Assembly (NCBI GenBank): GCA_934631025.1
Contig: CAKTXR010000035.1
Span: forward strand, 1 to 26,681
Direction: 5' to 3'
Length of the DNA: 26,681 nt
From: an uncultured Clostridia bacterium
GTDB taxonomy: Bacteria > Bacillota > Clostridia > Christensenellales > Aristaeellaceae
The notes under the pieces are model-generated. The model was not told where the DNA came from, searched no databases, and saw only the letters and a list, made by a program, of their open reading frames with translations. How positions within the stretch are numbered: position 1 is the first letter of the stretch; every line of letters begins with the position of its first letter. This document shows, piece after piece, positions 14,034 to 22,586 of this stretch. The translations under genes were made by a program, and so were the position numbers.

Positions 14034-16985
14034 ATGCTCAGCTTAAAAAACATTGTCAAAACCTATCAGGCCGGCGACACGCCGGTCGCCGCGCTCAATG
14101 GCGTCAGCATCGATTTTCGCAAGAGCGAATTCGTCTCGATCCTCGGCCCCTCCGGCTGCGGCAAGACCACGCTGCTCAACATCATCGGCGGGCTGGATCA
14201 GTACACCAGCGGCGATCTGGTCATCAAGGGCCGCTCGACCCGCGATTTCAACGACGCAGACTGGGACAGCTATCGCAATCATTCCGTGGGCTTCGTCTTT
14301 CAGAGCTACAACCTCATTTCGCACCAGAGCGTGCTTTCCAACGTCGAGCTGGCGCTGACGCTCTCGGGCATCGGCAAGGGCGAACGCCGCCGCCGCGCCG
14401 CCGAAGCGCTCGAGAAGGTCGGTCTGGGCGATCAGCTGCGCAAAAAGCCCAACCAGATGTCCGGCGGGCAGATGCAGCGCGTGGCCATCGCGCGGGCGCT
14501 GGTCAACGATCCCGAAATTCTGCTGGCCGACGAACCGACCGGCGCGCTGGATTCGGCCACGTCGGTGCAGATCATGGAACTGCTCAAGGAGATCGCCAAG
14601 GACCGGCTGGTCATCATGGTGACGCACAATCCCGATCTGGCAGAAAAATACTCCACGCGCATCATCCGCGTGCTGGACGGCCGCCTCGTGGACGATTCCG
14701 CGCCCTATCATATTGAAGAGGAAGCGCCCGCGCTCACCAAGGCGGAGCAGAAAAGGCAGCGCCTGATGAACAGAAAGACCTCCATGTCCTTCTTCACGGC
14801 GCTCTCGCTCTCCTTCAACAACCTCATGACGAAAAAGGCGCGCACCTTTTTGACCGCATTCGCCGGCTCGATCGGCATCATCGGCATTGCGCTGATACTG
14901 TCCGTGTCCAACGGCGTTCAGAACTACATCGACCGCGTTCAGGAAGACACGCTCTCCAGCTACCCCATCACACTCGAGCGCGAATCGCTGGATATGTCGG
15001 CGATGGTCACATCGCTCATGAACGTGCACAACGGCGGCGACGCGGCGCAGGACGACGGCCGCGTCTATGCCAGCAGCGTCATGTCCGACCTCATGGACAG
15101 CATGAACAACGCCGAATACACGCAGAACAACCTCGCCGCCTTCCGCGATTACATCGCCGAAACGCCTGCCTTCGCCGAGTACGCCAGCAGCATACAGTAT
15201 GCCTACGACATAAATCTGAACATCTACACGCGCGACAGAAACGGCGAGATCATCAAAAGCGACGTAAAGGCGCTGTTTGAATCGATGTACGAATCGGCCG
15301 GCATGAGCATGCCCGCCAGCGCCTCGAACGCCATGCGCACCTATCAGATCTGGGAGCAGCTGCTCGACGGCGAGAACGGCGAGCTGATCAATCCGCTGCT
15401 CTACGAACAGTATGATCTGCTCAGCGGCCGCTGGCCCGAATCGGCCGACGAGGTCGTGCTGGTGGTCGACAAGAACAACCAGCTGACCGACATGACGCTC
15501 TACGCCCTTGGGCTGCGCACCGGCGACGAGCTGATGGCCTCCATGATGGGCGACGCGGCCGGCCCGGGCGTGGACACGAGCAATCTGACCACCTCATGGA
15601 CATACGACGAGCTGTGCGGCATCAGCTTCCGCTATATACTGCCCGCCGACAGCTGGCAGGAACAGGAGGACGGCAGCTTCGTCGACCTCTCCGCCACGCA
15701 GACCGGCCTTGAATTCCTCTATGACAGCGACAGGGCGATCGAGCTGAAGGTGGTCGGCGTGATCCGCGGCAGCGAGGACGCTGTGGCCTCCATGATGGGC
15801 GGCGCGATCGGCTACACATCGGCGCTGACCGACGAGATCATCGAAAAATCCGAGCAGAGCACGCTCATCAAAAAGCAGCTGGACAATCCCGACACCGACG
15901 CGCTGACCGGCCTGCCCTTCGAAATCGCCAGCGATCTGAGCGACGCCGAAAAGGCGCAGCGCTTTAAGGACTACATCGCTTCTCTCGACGCTGCGGGCAA
16001 GGCCGACCTGTACACTGAGATTGCGCTCATCCCCGACAACGACGCGATCAATCAGTCTGTTCAGCAGTACATGGCTTCGACCGACGCGGACACGCTCAAC
16101 GCCATGCTGCTCAAGGCATTCTCTCAGCAGACCGGCGCGGATGAAAAGACCGTTCAGAGCTACCTGGACGAAATGGACGACGAAACCCGACAGGCCTACA
16201 TCGTGCAGGCGCTGACCGCCATGATGACCGAGCAGTATGTCGAGCAGTTCAAGTCTCAGCTGGACGCGCAGACCGACGAAGCGCTTGCCGCCGCGCTGGA
16301 CAATATGACATTCACGGACGAGCAGGCCGCCGCGTACTATGACGATTATATGCCCGCAGCGCAGTCCGATTCGACCTATGAGGACAATCTGGCGCTCCTG
16401 GGCTATGTCGATCCCGACTCGCCCACCGGCATCAACATCTACGCGTCGAACTTCGCCGACAAGGACGCGCTCGCCGAGTTGATCGACGAATACAACGATC
16501 AATCCGACGAGGAGCACCGCATCACCTACACCGACTATGTCGCGCTGATGATGTCCTCCGTGAGCACGATCATCAACGCCATCAGCTATGTGCTGATCGC
16601 CTTCGTGGCCATATCGCTGGTGGTGTCCTCGATCATGATCGGCATCATCACATACATTTCCGTGCTGGAGCGCACGCGTGAAATCGGCATACTGCGCGCC
16701 ATCGGCGCCTCCAGACGGGACGTCGGCCGCGTGTTCAACGCCGAGACGCTGGCCGTCGGCTTCATCGCCGGTCTGATCGGCATCGGCGTAACGCTGCTGC
16801 TGACCATACCGATCAACACGATACTGCACGCCGTCACCGGCATCGGCATACTCAACGCCACTCTGCCCGTGACGGGCGCGGTGACGCTGGTGCTCATCAG
16901 CATGCTGCTGACCTACATCGCCGGTCTGATCCCCTCCGGCATCGCCGCGCGCAAGGACCCCGTCATCGCGCTGCGCAGCGAATAA
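14034..16985 (+). CDS. fused ABC exporter (ATPase plus FtsX-type permease, MacB-like)
   Basis: This 983-residue protein joins a complete ABC ATPase to its permease. The ATPase (1 to about 225) has Walker A GPSGCGKT (38-45), signature SGGQ (143-146), Walker B LLADE (163-167) and H-loop H198, and resembles the LolD/MacB branch. A first membrane segment lies at about 272-295. A large extracytoplasmic domain of about 550 residues follows, and three further membrane segments end the protein, with the FtsX-type sequence ERTREIGILRAIGASRRD after the second. Such mechanotransmission exporters move peptides, antibiotics or lipoproteins across or out of the membrane. The start ATG 14034 has GAAAGGA upstream. 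No two-component system or peptide gene is adjacent, so the substrate is unknown. Confidence 0.92.
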   Translation: MLSLKNIVKTYQAGDTPVAALNGVSIDFRKSEFVSILGPSGCGKTTLLNIIGGLDQYTSGDLVIKGRSTRDFNDADWDSYRNHSVGFVFQSYNLISHQSVLSNVELALTLSGIGKGERRRRAAEALEKVGLGDQLRKKPNQMSGGQMQRVAIARALVNDPEILLADEPTGALDSATSVQIMELLKEIAKDRLVIMVTHNPDLAEKYSTRIIRVLDGRLVDDSAPYHIEEEAPALTKAEQKRQRLMNRKTSMSFFTALSLSFNNLMTKKARTFLTAFAGSIGIIGIALILSVSNGVQNYIDRVQEDTLSSYPITLERESLDMSAMVTSLMNVHNGGDAAQDDGRVYASSVMSDLMDSMNNAEYTQNNLAAFRDYIAETPAFAEYASSIQYAYDINLNIYTRDRNGEIIKSDVKALFESMYESAGMSMPASASNAMRTYQIWEQLLDGENGELINPLLYEQYDLLSGRWPESADEVVLVVDKNNQLTDMTLYALGLRTGDELMASMMGDAAGPGVDTSNLTTSWTYDELCGISFRYILPADSWQEQEDGSFVDLSATQTGLEFLYDSDRAIELKVVGVIRGSEDAVASMMGGAIGYTSALTDEIIEKSEQSTLIKKQLDNPDTDALTGLPFEIASDLSDAEKAQRFKDYIASLDAAGKADLYTEIALIPDNDAINQSVQQYMASTDADTLNAMLLKAFSQQTGADEKTVQSYLDEMDDETRQAYIVQALTAMMTEQYVEQFKSQLDAQTDEALAAALDNMTFTDEQAAAYYDDYMPAAQSDSTYEDNLALLGYVDPDSPTGINIYASNFADKDALAELIDEYNDQSDEEHRITYTDYVALMMSSVSTIINAISYVLIAFVAISLVVSSIMIGIITYISVLERTREIGILRAIGASRRDVGRVFNAETLAVGFIAGLIGIGVTLLLTIPINTILHAVTGIGILNATLPVTGAVTLVLISMLLTYIAGLIPSGIAARKDPVIALRSE

Positions 16986-16999
16986 AGCCATATACGAAA

Positions 17000-17044
17000 G
17001 CCGCCCGCTCTCCTCATATTGAAGAGAACGAGCGGCCTGTTTTA
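17000..17044. terminator. terminator between convergent ABC exporter and bioY
   Basis: GCCGCCCGCTCTC (17000-17012) pairs with GAGAACGAGCGGC (17024-17036), with small internal mismatches, followed by TTTTAT (17040-17045) on the plus strand. The minus strand has a TTTCG flank, so it may work in both directions but is stronger on the plus strand. Confidence 0.7.
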
Positions 17045-17047
17045 TCA

Positions 17048-17593
17048 TTATCGATTTTTCAGCGACTTGGCGACGCGCTCGCTCAGCAAAAACGCCAGCG
17101 CCATCTTGACCAGATCAGGCAGGATATACGGGAACACGCACCAGGACAGCGCCGAGAGCACGCTCACAGCGCCCTTCTGCGCCGAATAGACGATGACGAA
17201 CCACGCCGTGCCGAACGCATAGCAGGCGATCAGCCCCAGCACCATGCCGAGTATCTTCGCCTTCCTGCTCTCGCCCGCAAAGTGAACCGTCAGGCCGTAC
17301 ACCGCCGCGGCCGCCGCAAAGCCGACGATATAGCCGCCCGTCGGCCCGATCAGATGGCTCACGCCGCCCGAAAAGCCCGAGAACACCGGCAGGCCGACCG
17401 CGCCCAGCGCCATATACACCAGCACGGTAATCAGCGTGCCGCGCCAGCCCAGCAGATCCAGCGCGACGAACACCGCGAACGTCTGCATGGTGAACGGCAC
17501 CACATAGGGAATTGTGATCCACGAGCAGACCGCCATCAGCGCCGCGAACAGCGCGCACAGGATCATGCCCTTGAGCCCCTTGACATTGTTCAA
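17048..17593 (-). CDS. bioY: BioY biotin transporter, substrate-binding S component
   Basis: This 181-residue membrane protein with about six hydrophobic segments matches BioY: VPFTMQTFAVFVALDLLG (about 32-49), a GLPVF segment and GPTGGYIVGF (83-92). BioY captures biotin and works alone or with the energy-coupling EcfA/A'/T module, which is not in this window, so a shared module elsewhere is likely. Translation starts with TTG 17593; the only purine-rich site, GAGAGGGTG, lies upstream at a usable distance. The gene is monocistronic, with a consensus promoter overlapping an imperfect inverted repeat that might be a biotin-repressor operator. Confidence 0.9.
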   Translation of the reverse strand: MNNVKGLKGMILCALFAALMAVCSWITIPYVVPFTMQTFAVFVALDLLGWRGTLITVLVYMALGAVGLPVFSGFSGGVSHLIGPTGGYIVGFAAAAAVYGLTVHFAGESRKAKILGMVLGLIACYAFGTAWFVIVYSAQKGAVSVLSALSWCVFPYILPDLVKMALAFLLSERVAKSLKNR

Positions 17594-17628
17594 CGAAAAA
17601 GCACCCTCTCACATCAGTTGATGCCCTT

Positions 17629-17657
17629 ATCATAGCACAGCCGGGGCATCGTGTCAA
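17629..17657 (-). promoter_or_regulatory. promoter of bioY
   Basis: On the minus strand TTGACA (17657-17652) and TATGAT (17634-17629) are separated by 17 bases. The -35 box is also the right half of the inverted repeat TGTAAAC-13-GTTGACA. Confidence 0.8.
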
Positions 17658-17666
17658 CTATTCTCG

Positions 17667-18341
17667 CTATAGTTTACATAGCCACGTGAGTGCCCGGCCG
17701 ATGCGCTGCGGGATTTCGAAAAAGTGACCGCCGTTGTTCCATTCGAACAGAACGTTTTCATTGTCCAGACGCGCCGTAAGAGCGCCCACAATGCGCTGCG
17801 TGGCCGTGCTCACGCGCCCCATAGGCTCGCGCCCGCGCCCCGCTTCCCTGCGCCCCAGCGAGAGATACGCCCGCGAAAGCCTCGGAAAGGGCGCGTCCAC
17901 CGCATAATCGGCAAATCCCTCATACCACAGCGCGCCGGAAACGCTGGCCGCGCGGTCGAACGGCGAATCGCTCTGCGAGGCGGCATAGAGCGCAAACAAA
18001 CCGCCCAGCGAATAGCCAACCACGCCGATATGCTCAAGGCCGTCAAAGCGCGCTTTCACCGCGGGCAGCAGCACGTCGACCGTCTCGCGATAGAGCGCCG
18101 CGCCCCCGCCGCCGATCGGCCGCCCATGAAGCTCGTCCGACGGCCATGGCGCGTAATCGCGATCCCATTCTACGCCCTTTGGGAAAACCAGCGCCGCCGT
18201 GTCCAGCGCCGGACAGAGCGGCCGCAGCGCTTCCAGCAGTTCCTCCGGCTCCGGCCCGCAGCAGAGAAAGAGCAGCGTGCGCGGGCGCTTCCCCGTCGTC
18301 ACGCCGCACGTCCTTCCGGCTATATCAACAGATTCAATCAT
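17667..18341 (-). CDS. alpha/beta-hydrolase (serine esterase-like)
   Basis: This 224-residue cytoplasmic hydrolase has the nucleophile elbow GYSLGG, with the serine near residue 113, and a likely catalytic His in GGHFFEI near the C-terminus. It resembles the esterase-D/feruloyl-esterase-like superfamily. No signal peptide is seen. The start ATG 18341 is chosen because AGGGAGAA lies just upstream; the frame is open further upstream but without a site. It is divergent from the AraC regulator, whose promoter region it shares, so the regulator may control it. Substrate unknown. Confidence 0.82.
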   Translation of the reverse strand: MIESVDIAGRTCGVTTGKRPRTLLFLCCGPEPEELLEALRPLCPALDTAALVFPKGVEWDRDYAPWPSDELHGRPIGGGGAALYRETVDVLLPAVKARFDGLEHIGVVGYSLGGLFALYAASQSDSPFDRAASVSGALWYEGFADYAVDAPFPRLSRAYLSLGRREAGRGREPMGRVSTATQRIVGALTARLDNENVLFEWNNGGHFFEIPQRIGRALTWLCKL

Positions 18342-18366
18342 GACGCTTCTCCCTTCGCTCCTCTTA

Positions 18367-18395
18367 TTGACAGCGCGCCCAATGCGCGGTATACT
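18367..18395 (+). promoter_or_regulatory. promoter of the AraC-family gene
   Basis: A consensus TTGACA (18367-18372) and TATACT (18390-18395) are separated by 17 bases. The spacer includes the palindrome GCGC-N-GCGC, which could be a protein-binding site in the divergent region. Confidence 0.82.
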
Positions 18396-18435
18396 GTACA
18401 GGAATGGACACAATTCTGCTGCTGGAGGACATACC

Positions 18436-19248
18436 ATGCCGTCCGAATCGACATATACGCTGACCACGCCCGTATACTTTTATGTCACGCGGTTTGGCCA
18501 CGGCCATCCGGTGGACATCGACAACCGGCTGGGTCTGAGCCAGTGCAGCCTGTGCTGCCTGCTGCGCGGAAGCCTGCGCATCGACGCGGGCGGGCGCGCC
18601 ATCGAGGCGCACGACGGCGATCTTGTGTATTTTCCGCATCGCCGGCGCTATTCGTCGCACTGGCGCGATAACGCCGAGTGCATCGCGCTGTATTTCAACT
18701 TCCAGTATCGCGCCATAGAGCGCTACAGCACGCGCCTAATGGCCGTCGATCCCGAGCCGTTCTACTTCCAGACGCTGCCGCGCACAGAGGACTACCCCGC
18801 CTTTTTCAAGCGGCTGCTCGCCGATTACGAAACGCCCGCGCGCAATCTGACGGCGCTCTCCGCGGCGCTGGGGCTGTACAGCCGCATGAGCGAGGTCATG
18901 GCGCGCGAAGAGGTGCCGCCCGTTCAGGACGCAATCGAGACGGCGCTCATCTACATCGAGACGCACTGCACCGAGGAGTTTTCCATCGCGGATGTGGCGC
19001 GCCAGTGCGGTATGAGCGAATCGCGGCTGTATCACTGCTTCCGCGAGGTTACCGGCACATCGCCCATCGAATACAAAAACCGCGAGCGCATCCGCCGCGC
19101 CATAGAGCTGCTGCCTGACGCGCAGCTGAGCGTCGAGGACGTCGCCGAACGGCTCAACTTTTCATCACCCGCCTACTTCCGGCGCATATTCAAAAAGTAC
19201 GCTGGCGGTCAGCCCAGCGATTACCGCCACATCGCTTCCCGCCTGTAA
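18436..19248 (+). CDS. AraC-family transcriptional regulator
   Basis: This 270-residue regulator has an N-terminal cupin-like sensor (about 10-95, with GDLVYFPHRRRY at 61-72) and a C-terminal pair of helix-turn-helix motifs: FSIADVARQCGMSESRLYHCF (about 182-202) and LSVEDVAERLNFSSPAYFRRIF (about 230-251). Such proteins usually activate carbohydrate or stress genes on binding a small ligand. The start ATG 18436 has GGAGGA upstream. It has its own strong promoter and terminator. The adjacent divergent esterase gene is the nearest plausible target; the ligand is unknown. Confidence 0.92.
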   Translation: MPSESTYTLTTPVYFYVTRFGHGHPVDIDNRLGLSQCSLCCLLRGSLRIDAGGRAIEAHDGDLVYFPHRRRYSSHWRDNAECIALYFNFQYRAIERYSTRLMAVDPEPFYFQTLPRTEDYPAFFKRLLADYETPARNLTALSAALGLYSRMSEVMAREEVPPVQDAIETALIYIETHCTEEFSIADVARQCGMSESRLYHCFREVTGTSPIEYKNRERIRRAIELLPDAQLSVEDVAERLNFSSPAYFRRIFKKYAGGQPSDYRHIASRL

Positions 19249-19253
19249 AAGAC

Positions 19254-19288
19254 GCGGCCGGATACAGACATATCCGGCCGCATTTTTT
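19254..19288. terminator. bidirectional terminator between araC-type gene and tldE
   Basis: GCGGCCGGATA (19254-19264) and its exact complement TATCCGGCCGC (19271-19281) enclose a six-base loop. ATTTTTTA follows on the plus strand; GTCTTTT follows on the minus strand. Confidence 0.85.
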
Positions 19289-19301
19289 ATGACTAATGAG
19301 C

Positions 19302-20645
19302 TTACTTGCCGGCCACGGCGAGCTTGCCGATCAGCAGATCGGGCGACGCGGTGGACGAGAAGCCGAACTCGAGATTGTTGGCCACGGCGGTCACGTTCTT
19401 CAGCAGATCGAAGAAGTTGCCGGCTACGGTGATCTGGCTGACGGGGCGGCCGAGCTTGCCGTCCTCGATCATGAAGCCGCGCGCGCCCAGCGAGAAATCG
19501 CCGCTGATCTGGTTCGCGCCGGAATGAAGGCCCTGCACCTCAGTGATGAACACGCCGCCGTCCGCCATCTTGAGCAGGTCGTCGCGCGTCAGGTCGGAGG
19601 GCTTGATCTGCATGGAGTGCGGCGCAACGCCCACGGGCGACGCATAGGAGGGCTTCGACGCGTTGCCGGTGGTCTCAACGCCCTGCTTCTTCGCCGTCTT
19701 GAGGTTATGCAGCAGCGTGTTGAGCTTGCCGTTTTCGACGATGGCCAGCCGGCTGGTCGCCACGCCTTCGCCGTCGAAGGGGGTCGCCGCGGGAGAGGCG
19801 GGATTGAGCGGATCGTCCAGTATGGTCAGCACGTCGCTGCCGATGACCTCGCCCTCGCGGCCCTTGAGCAGGGACATCCCCTTCTGCGCCATGTCCGCGC
19901 TGAACACGGAATCAAACGTGCTCAGGATCGAGCCGGCCACGTCGCGATGCAGCACGACCTTGTACTCGCCCGACTGCACCTTGTCGGCGTGCAGGCCGGC
20001 CACAGCGTCGGCCACGGCCTCGCGCGCCGCGTCATCAATATCCAGCTTTGCGGGATCGCGGACGAAGCGCACAGCGCCGCCCGTGGCGACCTCCTCGCCG
20101 TCCTGAGCGACCACGCCGGCATACAGGCCCATGGCGTTCTCGCGGAAGGACACGTCCAGCCCGCGGGAATTGACGATGCGCTTTTCGCTCGCCATGCTGA
20201 ACACCTCGACCATCTCGCACGCCTTGACGCGCGGATCGATCGAGACGCAGGCCTTCTCCAGCCTGCGCGCCATGTCGATCTTCTCGGCGGCGGTCACCTG
20301 ATCGATCGCCGGATTATAGGCGGCGATTTCGGGATAGGACGGACTGCCCGCAAAGATGAACTGCTCGTCCTCGTTTTCGATGAGCGCCGCATTTTCGGCC
20401 GCGCCGTGGATGAGCAGATCGAGCGCTTCGTCATCCAGCACCTGCGTGCTGGCATAGCCCATCTTGCCGTTCACCAGCGCGCGAAAGCCCAGACCCATGC
20501 TGGAGCTGACGCTGTAATCGAGAATCTGGCCGTCCTTGACGTTCACAGAGAACGAATCGCCGCTCATGCAGGTGGCTTCGGCGGCCTCGAAGCCCGCGTC
20601 CTTCGCCGCTTCAAAGAGCTTTTTGATAAAAACATTCAATTCCAT
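19302..20645 (-). CDS. tldE: TldE/PmbA subunit of the TldD-TldE metalloprotease
   Basis: This 447-residue protein belongs to the PmbA/TldE family. It has the TldE-typical C-terminal region with TEVQGLHSGANQISGDFS-type sequence near residues 368-385, and lacks the HExxxH zinc motif, as expected of the non-catalytic partner. TldD and TldE form a heterodimer that degrades unfolded peptides and, in some bacteria, processes ribosomal peptides such as microcin B17. The start ATG 20645-20643 follows TAAGGAGG, 15 bases after the tldD stop, so the two are co-transcribed. No RiPP precursor or biosynthetic gene is in the window. Confidence 0.92.
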   Translation of the reverse strand: MELNVFIKKLFEAAKDAGFEAAEATCMSGDSFSVNVKDGQILDYSVSSSMGLGFRALVNGKMGYASTQVLDDEALDLLIHGAAENAALIENEDEQFIFAGSPSYPEIAAYNPAIDQVTAAEKIDMARRLEKACVSIDPRVKACEMVEVFSMASEKRIVNSRGLDVSFRENAMGLYAGVVAQDGEEVATGGAVRFVRDPAKLDIDDAAREAVADAVAGLHADKVQSGEYKVVLHRDVAGSILSTFDSVFSADMAQKGMSLLKGREGEVIGSDVLTILDDPLNPASPAATPFDGEGVATSRLAIVENGKLNTLLHNLKTAKKQGVETTGNASKPSYASPVGVAPHSMQIKPSDLTRDDLLKMADGGVFITEVQGLHSGANQISGDFSLGARGFMIEDGKLGRPVSQITVAGNFFDLLKNVTAVANNLEFGFSSTASPDLLIGKLAVAGK

Positions 20646-20660
20646 TGTGTCTGCGCCTCC

Positions 20661-22043
20661 TTACTGACCGCCGACCGTAATATCGGTGACGCGGATCATG
20701 GGCTGACCCACGTTGGTGGGCACCGAACCGCTCATCGAGCCGCACATGCCCTGCCCCATCTTCATATCCTTGCCCACGCGGTCGATTTTCTTGAGGATCT
20801 CGCTGCCCTTGCCGACCAGCGTCGCACCGCGGACGGGACGATCGATCTTGCCACCGCGGATCAGATAGCCCTCCATGACGGCGAAGTTGAACTCGCCCGT
20901 GGCGGGATTGACTGAGCCGCCGCCCATCTTTTTGGCATAGAGCGCGTTGCCAGCGGTGGCGATGATCTCGTCGTTTTCATCGTTGCCGGGGGCAATGAAC
21001 GTATTGCGCATGCGGGAGGTCGGTGCGAAGGTGTAATCCTGACGGCGCGCATTGCCGGTGGACGGCATGCCCATGCGGCGGCCGTTGAGCCGGTCGATCA
21101 TATAGTTCTTCAGAATACCGTTTTCAATCAGCACAAGGCGCGTGGTGGGCGTGCCCTCGTCGTCGATGTTGATGGAACCCCACTCGTTGGGCATTGTGCC
21201 GTCGTCTATGGCGGTCACGATGGGAGAGGCGATCTGCTGGCCCAGCTTGCCGCAGAACTCGCTGTTGCCCAGCGCCACCTGAGTGGCCTCGAGCGAATGG
21301 CCGCACGCCTCGTGGAAGATCACGCCGCCGAAGCCGTTGTCGATGATCACCGGCATCACGCCCGCCGGGCATTTGTCGGCGTGCAGCATGGTCACGGCGG
21401 TGCGGGCCGCCTCGCGCGCCGCCTCGGCGACGTCCACGCGATTCTTGAACAGCTCATAGCCCATCATCGCGCCCGGGCCGTTGAAGCCGGTCTGATTCTC
21501 CGTGCCGTCGCTGGCCACGGCCGTGATGCCCATGCGGGTGTAGACGCGCTTGTCGGACACGAACAGGCCCTCGCTGTTGGCGATGGTCACGTCGGTGTCC
21601 CAGCTGTAGAGCAGCACGCGCACCTGCTTGACGTCCTTGTCATAGTCCCTGGCCGCGAGATAGGCCTCGTGCGCCAGACGGGCGCGCTCCGCGCCGCTCA
21701 CGTCCATGGGCATACGCTCGATGGCGTGGATGTTGCGCGCGATGGAGCCGGTCAGCGTAATATCGCGCGCGACCGCCGCGTCACCCATCGCCGAGGCCGC
21801 CTGACGCGCCGCCTTCACAAGGCCGCTTTCAGAGGTGTCGTTGGTGTGAACGTAGACGCTTTCCAGTCCGTGATAGACGCGGACGCCCGCGCCGTGATTG
21901 CGTCCGGTCACGGCGTTGTCGATCGTGCCGTCAGAGAGCGTCATGTTCGCCCGCCGCGTATCCTCCAGAAACAGCTCGGCGAAGTCGCCGCCTGTGCGCA
22001 TCGCTTCAGCCAATACATGCTCGGCCGCCGCTTTTGAAATCAT
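20661..22043 (-). CDS. tldD: TldD zinc metalloprotease subunit
   Basis: This 460-residue catalytic partner of TldE has the zinc-binding HEACGH motif (H244, E245, H249) and the C-terminal GMCGSMSGSV segment, whose C434 matches the third zinc ligand of TldD. The complex is cytoplasmic and closes around short unfolded peptides. The start ATG 22043-22041 has AGGAGG upstream, and a clear promoter lies about 50 bases before it. It is the first gene of a two-gene operon. Length agrees with the family. Confidence 0.94.
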   Translation of the reverse strand: MISKAAAEHVLAEAMRTGGDFAELFLEDTRRANMTLSDGTIDNAVTGRNHGAGVRVYHGLESVYVHTNDTSESGLVKAARQAASAMGDAAVARDITLTGSIARNIHAIERMPMDVSGAERARLAHEAYLAARDYDKDVKQVRVLLYSWDTDVTIANSEGLFVSDKRVYTRMGITAVASDGTENQTGFNGPGAMMGYELFKNRVDVAEAAREAARTAVTMLHADKCPAGVMPVIIDNGFGGVIFHEACGHSLEATQVALGNSEFCGKLGQQIASPIVTAIDDGTMPNEWGSINIDDEGTPTTRLVLIENGILKNYMIDRLNGRRMGMPSTGNARRQDYTFAPTSRMRNTFIAPGNDENDEIIATAGNALYAKKMGGGSVNPATGEFNFAVMEGYLIRGGKIDRPVRGATLVGKGSEILKKIDRVGKDMKMGQGMCGSMSGSVPTNVGQPMIRVTDITVGGQ

Positions 22044-22093
22044 GGTTTCGTCCTCCTGTTATGTTGACTGCGGAACCTCTGTTCCATGGTCTT

Positions 22094-22122
22094 ATTATAG
22101 CACGTTTTTCCACATTCTACAA
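22094..22122 (-). promoter_or_regulatory. promoter of the tldD-tldE operon
   Basis: On the minus strand TTGTAG (22122-22117) and a perfect TATAAT (22099-22094) are separated by 17 bases. Confidence 0.72.
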
Positions 22123-22226
22123 GCAATTTGCTGAATAATGCCGGTTGCAGTCTCAAAAGTCGCCCGCACATGATTCAAATGTCGCCATGAACGCCAAATC
22201 TTTTTGCGAAAGCTGTCGTTTCCTCA

Positions 22227-22255
22227 TTGACATTCCGGCCAAAATCATATATTCT
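22227..22255 (+). promoter_or_regulatory. promoter of the feo operon
   Basis: TTGACA (22227-22232) and TATTCT (22250-22255) are separated by 17 bases; the start of feoA is 49 bases further on. No clear Fur or DtxR/IdeR box was recognised around it. Confidence 0.68.
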
Positions 22256-22304
22256 TTAGAGTCGTAGAGAGTTAGTATGTTGAAACTTTTCAGGAGGACT
22301 TTTC

Positions 22305-22553
22305 ATGCCGAACAGCTATACAGGCATCCCGTCGCTCAAAAACGGCGAAAGCGGAACCGTCATGATCGTGGGCGTGGAGGGCAAGCTGCACCGCCGCCTG
22401 ATCGAGATGGGCCTGACCCCCGGCACGCGCGTGTGCGTGACCAAGCGCGCCCCGCTGGGCGACCCCATCGAGATCCGCCTGCGCGGCTACGAGCTGACTC
22501 TGCGCGCCGACGACGCTGCAAAAATTCTGGTTCTGCCCGATAACGCCCGATAA
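22305..22553 (+). CDS. feoA: FeoA, ferrous iron transport accessory protein
   Basis: This 82-residue SH3-like protein has the FeoA pattern: an N-terminal GESGTVMIVGVEGKLHRRL segment, EMGLTPGTRVCV (34-45), and GDPIEIRLRGYELTLR (52-67). FeoA binds or regulates the cytoplasmic GTPase domain of FeoB. The start ATG 22305 has CAGGAGGA upstream. feoB begins 33 bases after its stop, in the same transcript. The assignment rests on sequence and on context. Confidence 0.93.
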   Translation: MPNSYTGIPSLKNGESGTVMIVGVEGKLHRRLIEMGLTPGTRVCVTKRAPLGDPIEIRLRGYELTLRADDAAKILVLPDNAR

Positions 22554-22586
22554 ATCCATCGCCGTGACTCGAAAGGATGGTTTCTC

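Noticed and set aside
15594..17048. Minus-strand open frame of 484 codons under the ABC exporter
   Set aside because: Antisense to the permease domain with FtsX-type motifs; translation is low-complexity and there is no start site.
19296..20915. Plus-strand open frame of 539 codons across tldE
   Set aside because: Antisense to tldE with its family motifs; begins at the bidirectional terminator and has no ribosome site.
22140..22304. Fur or DtxR/IdeR operator before feoA
   Set aside because: No inverted repeat resembling either box could be recognised around the promoter; iron regulation is likely but not visible.
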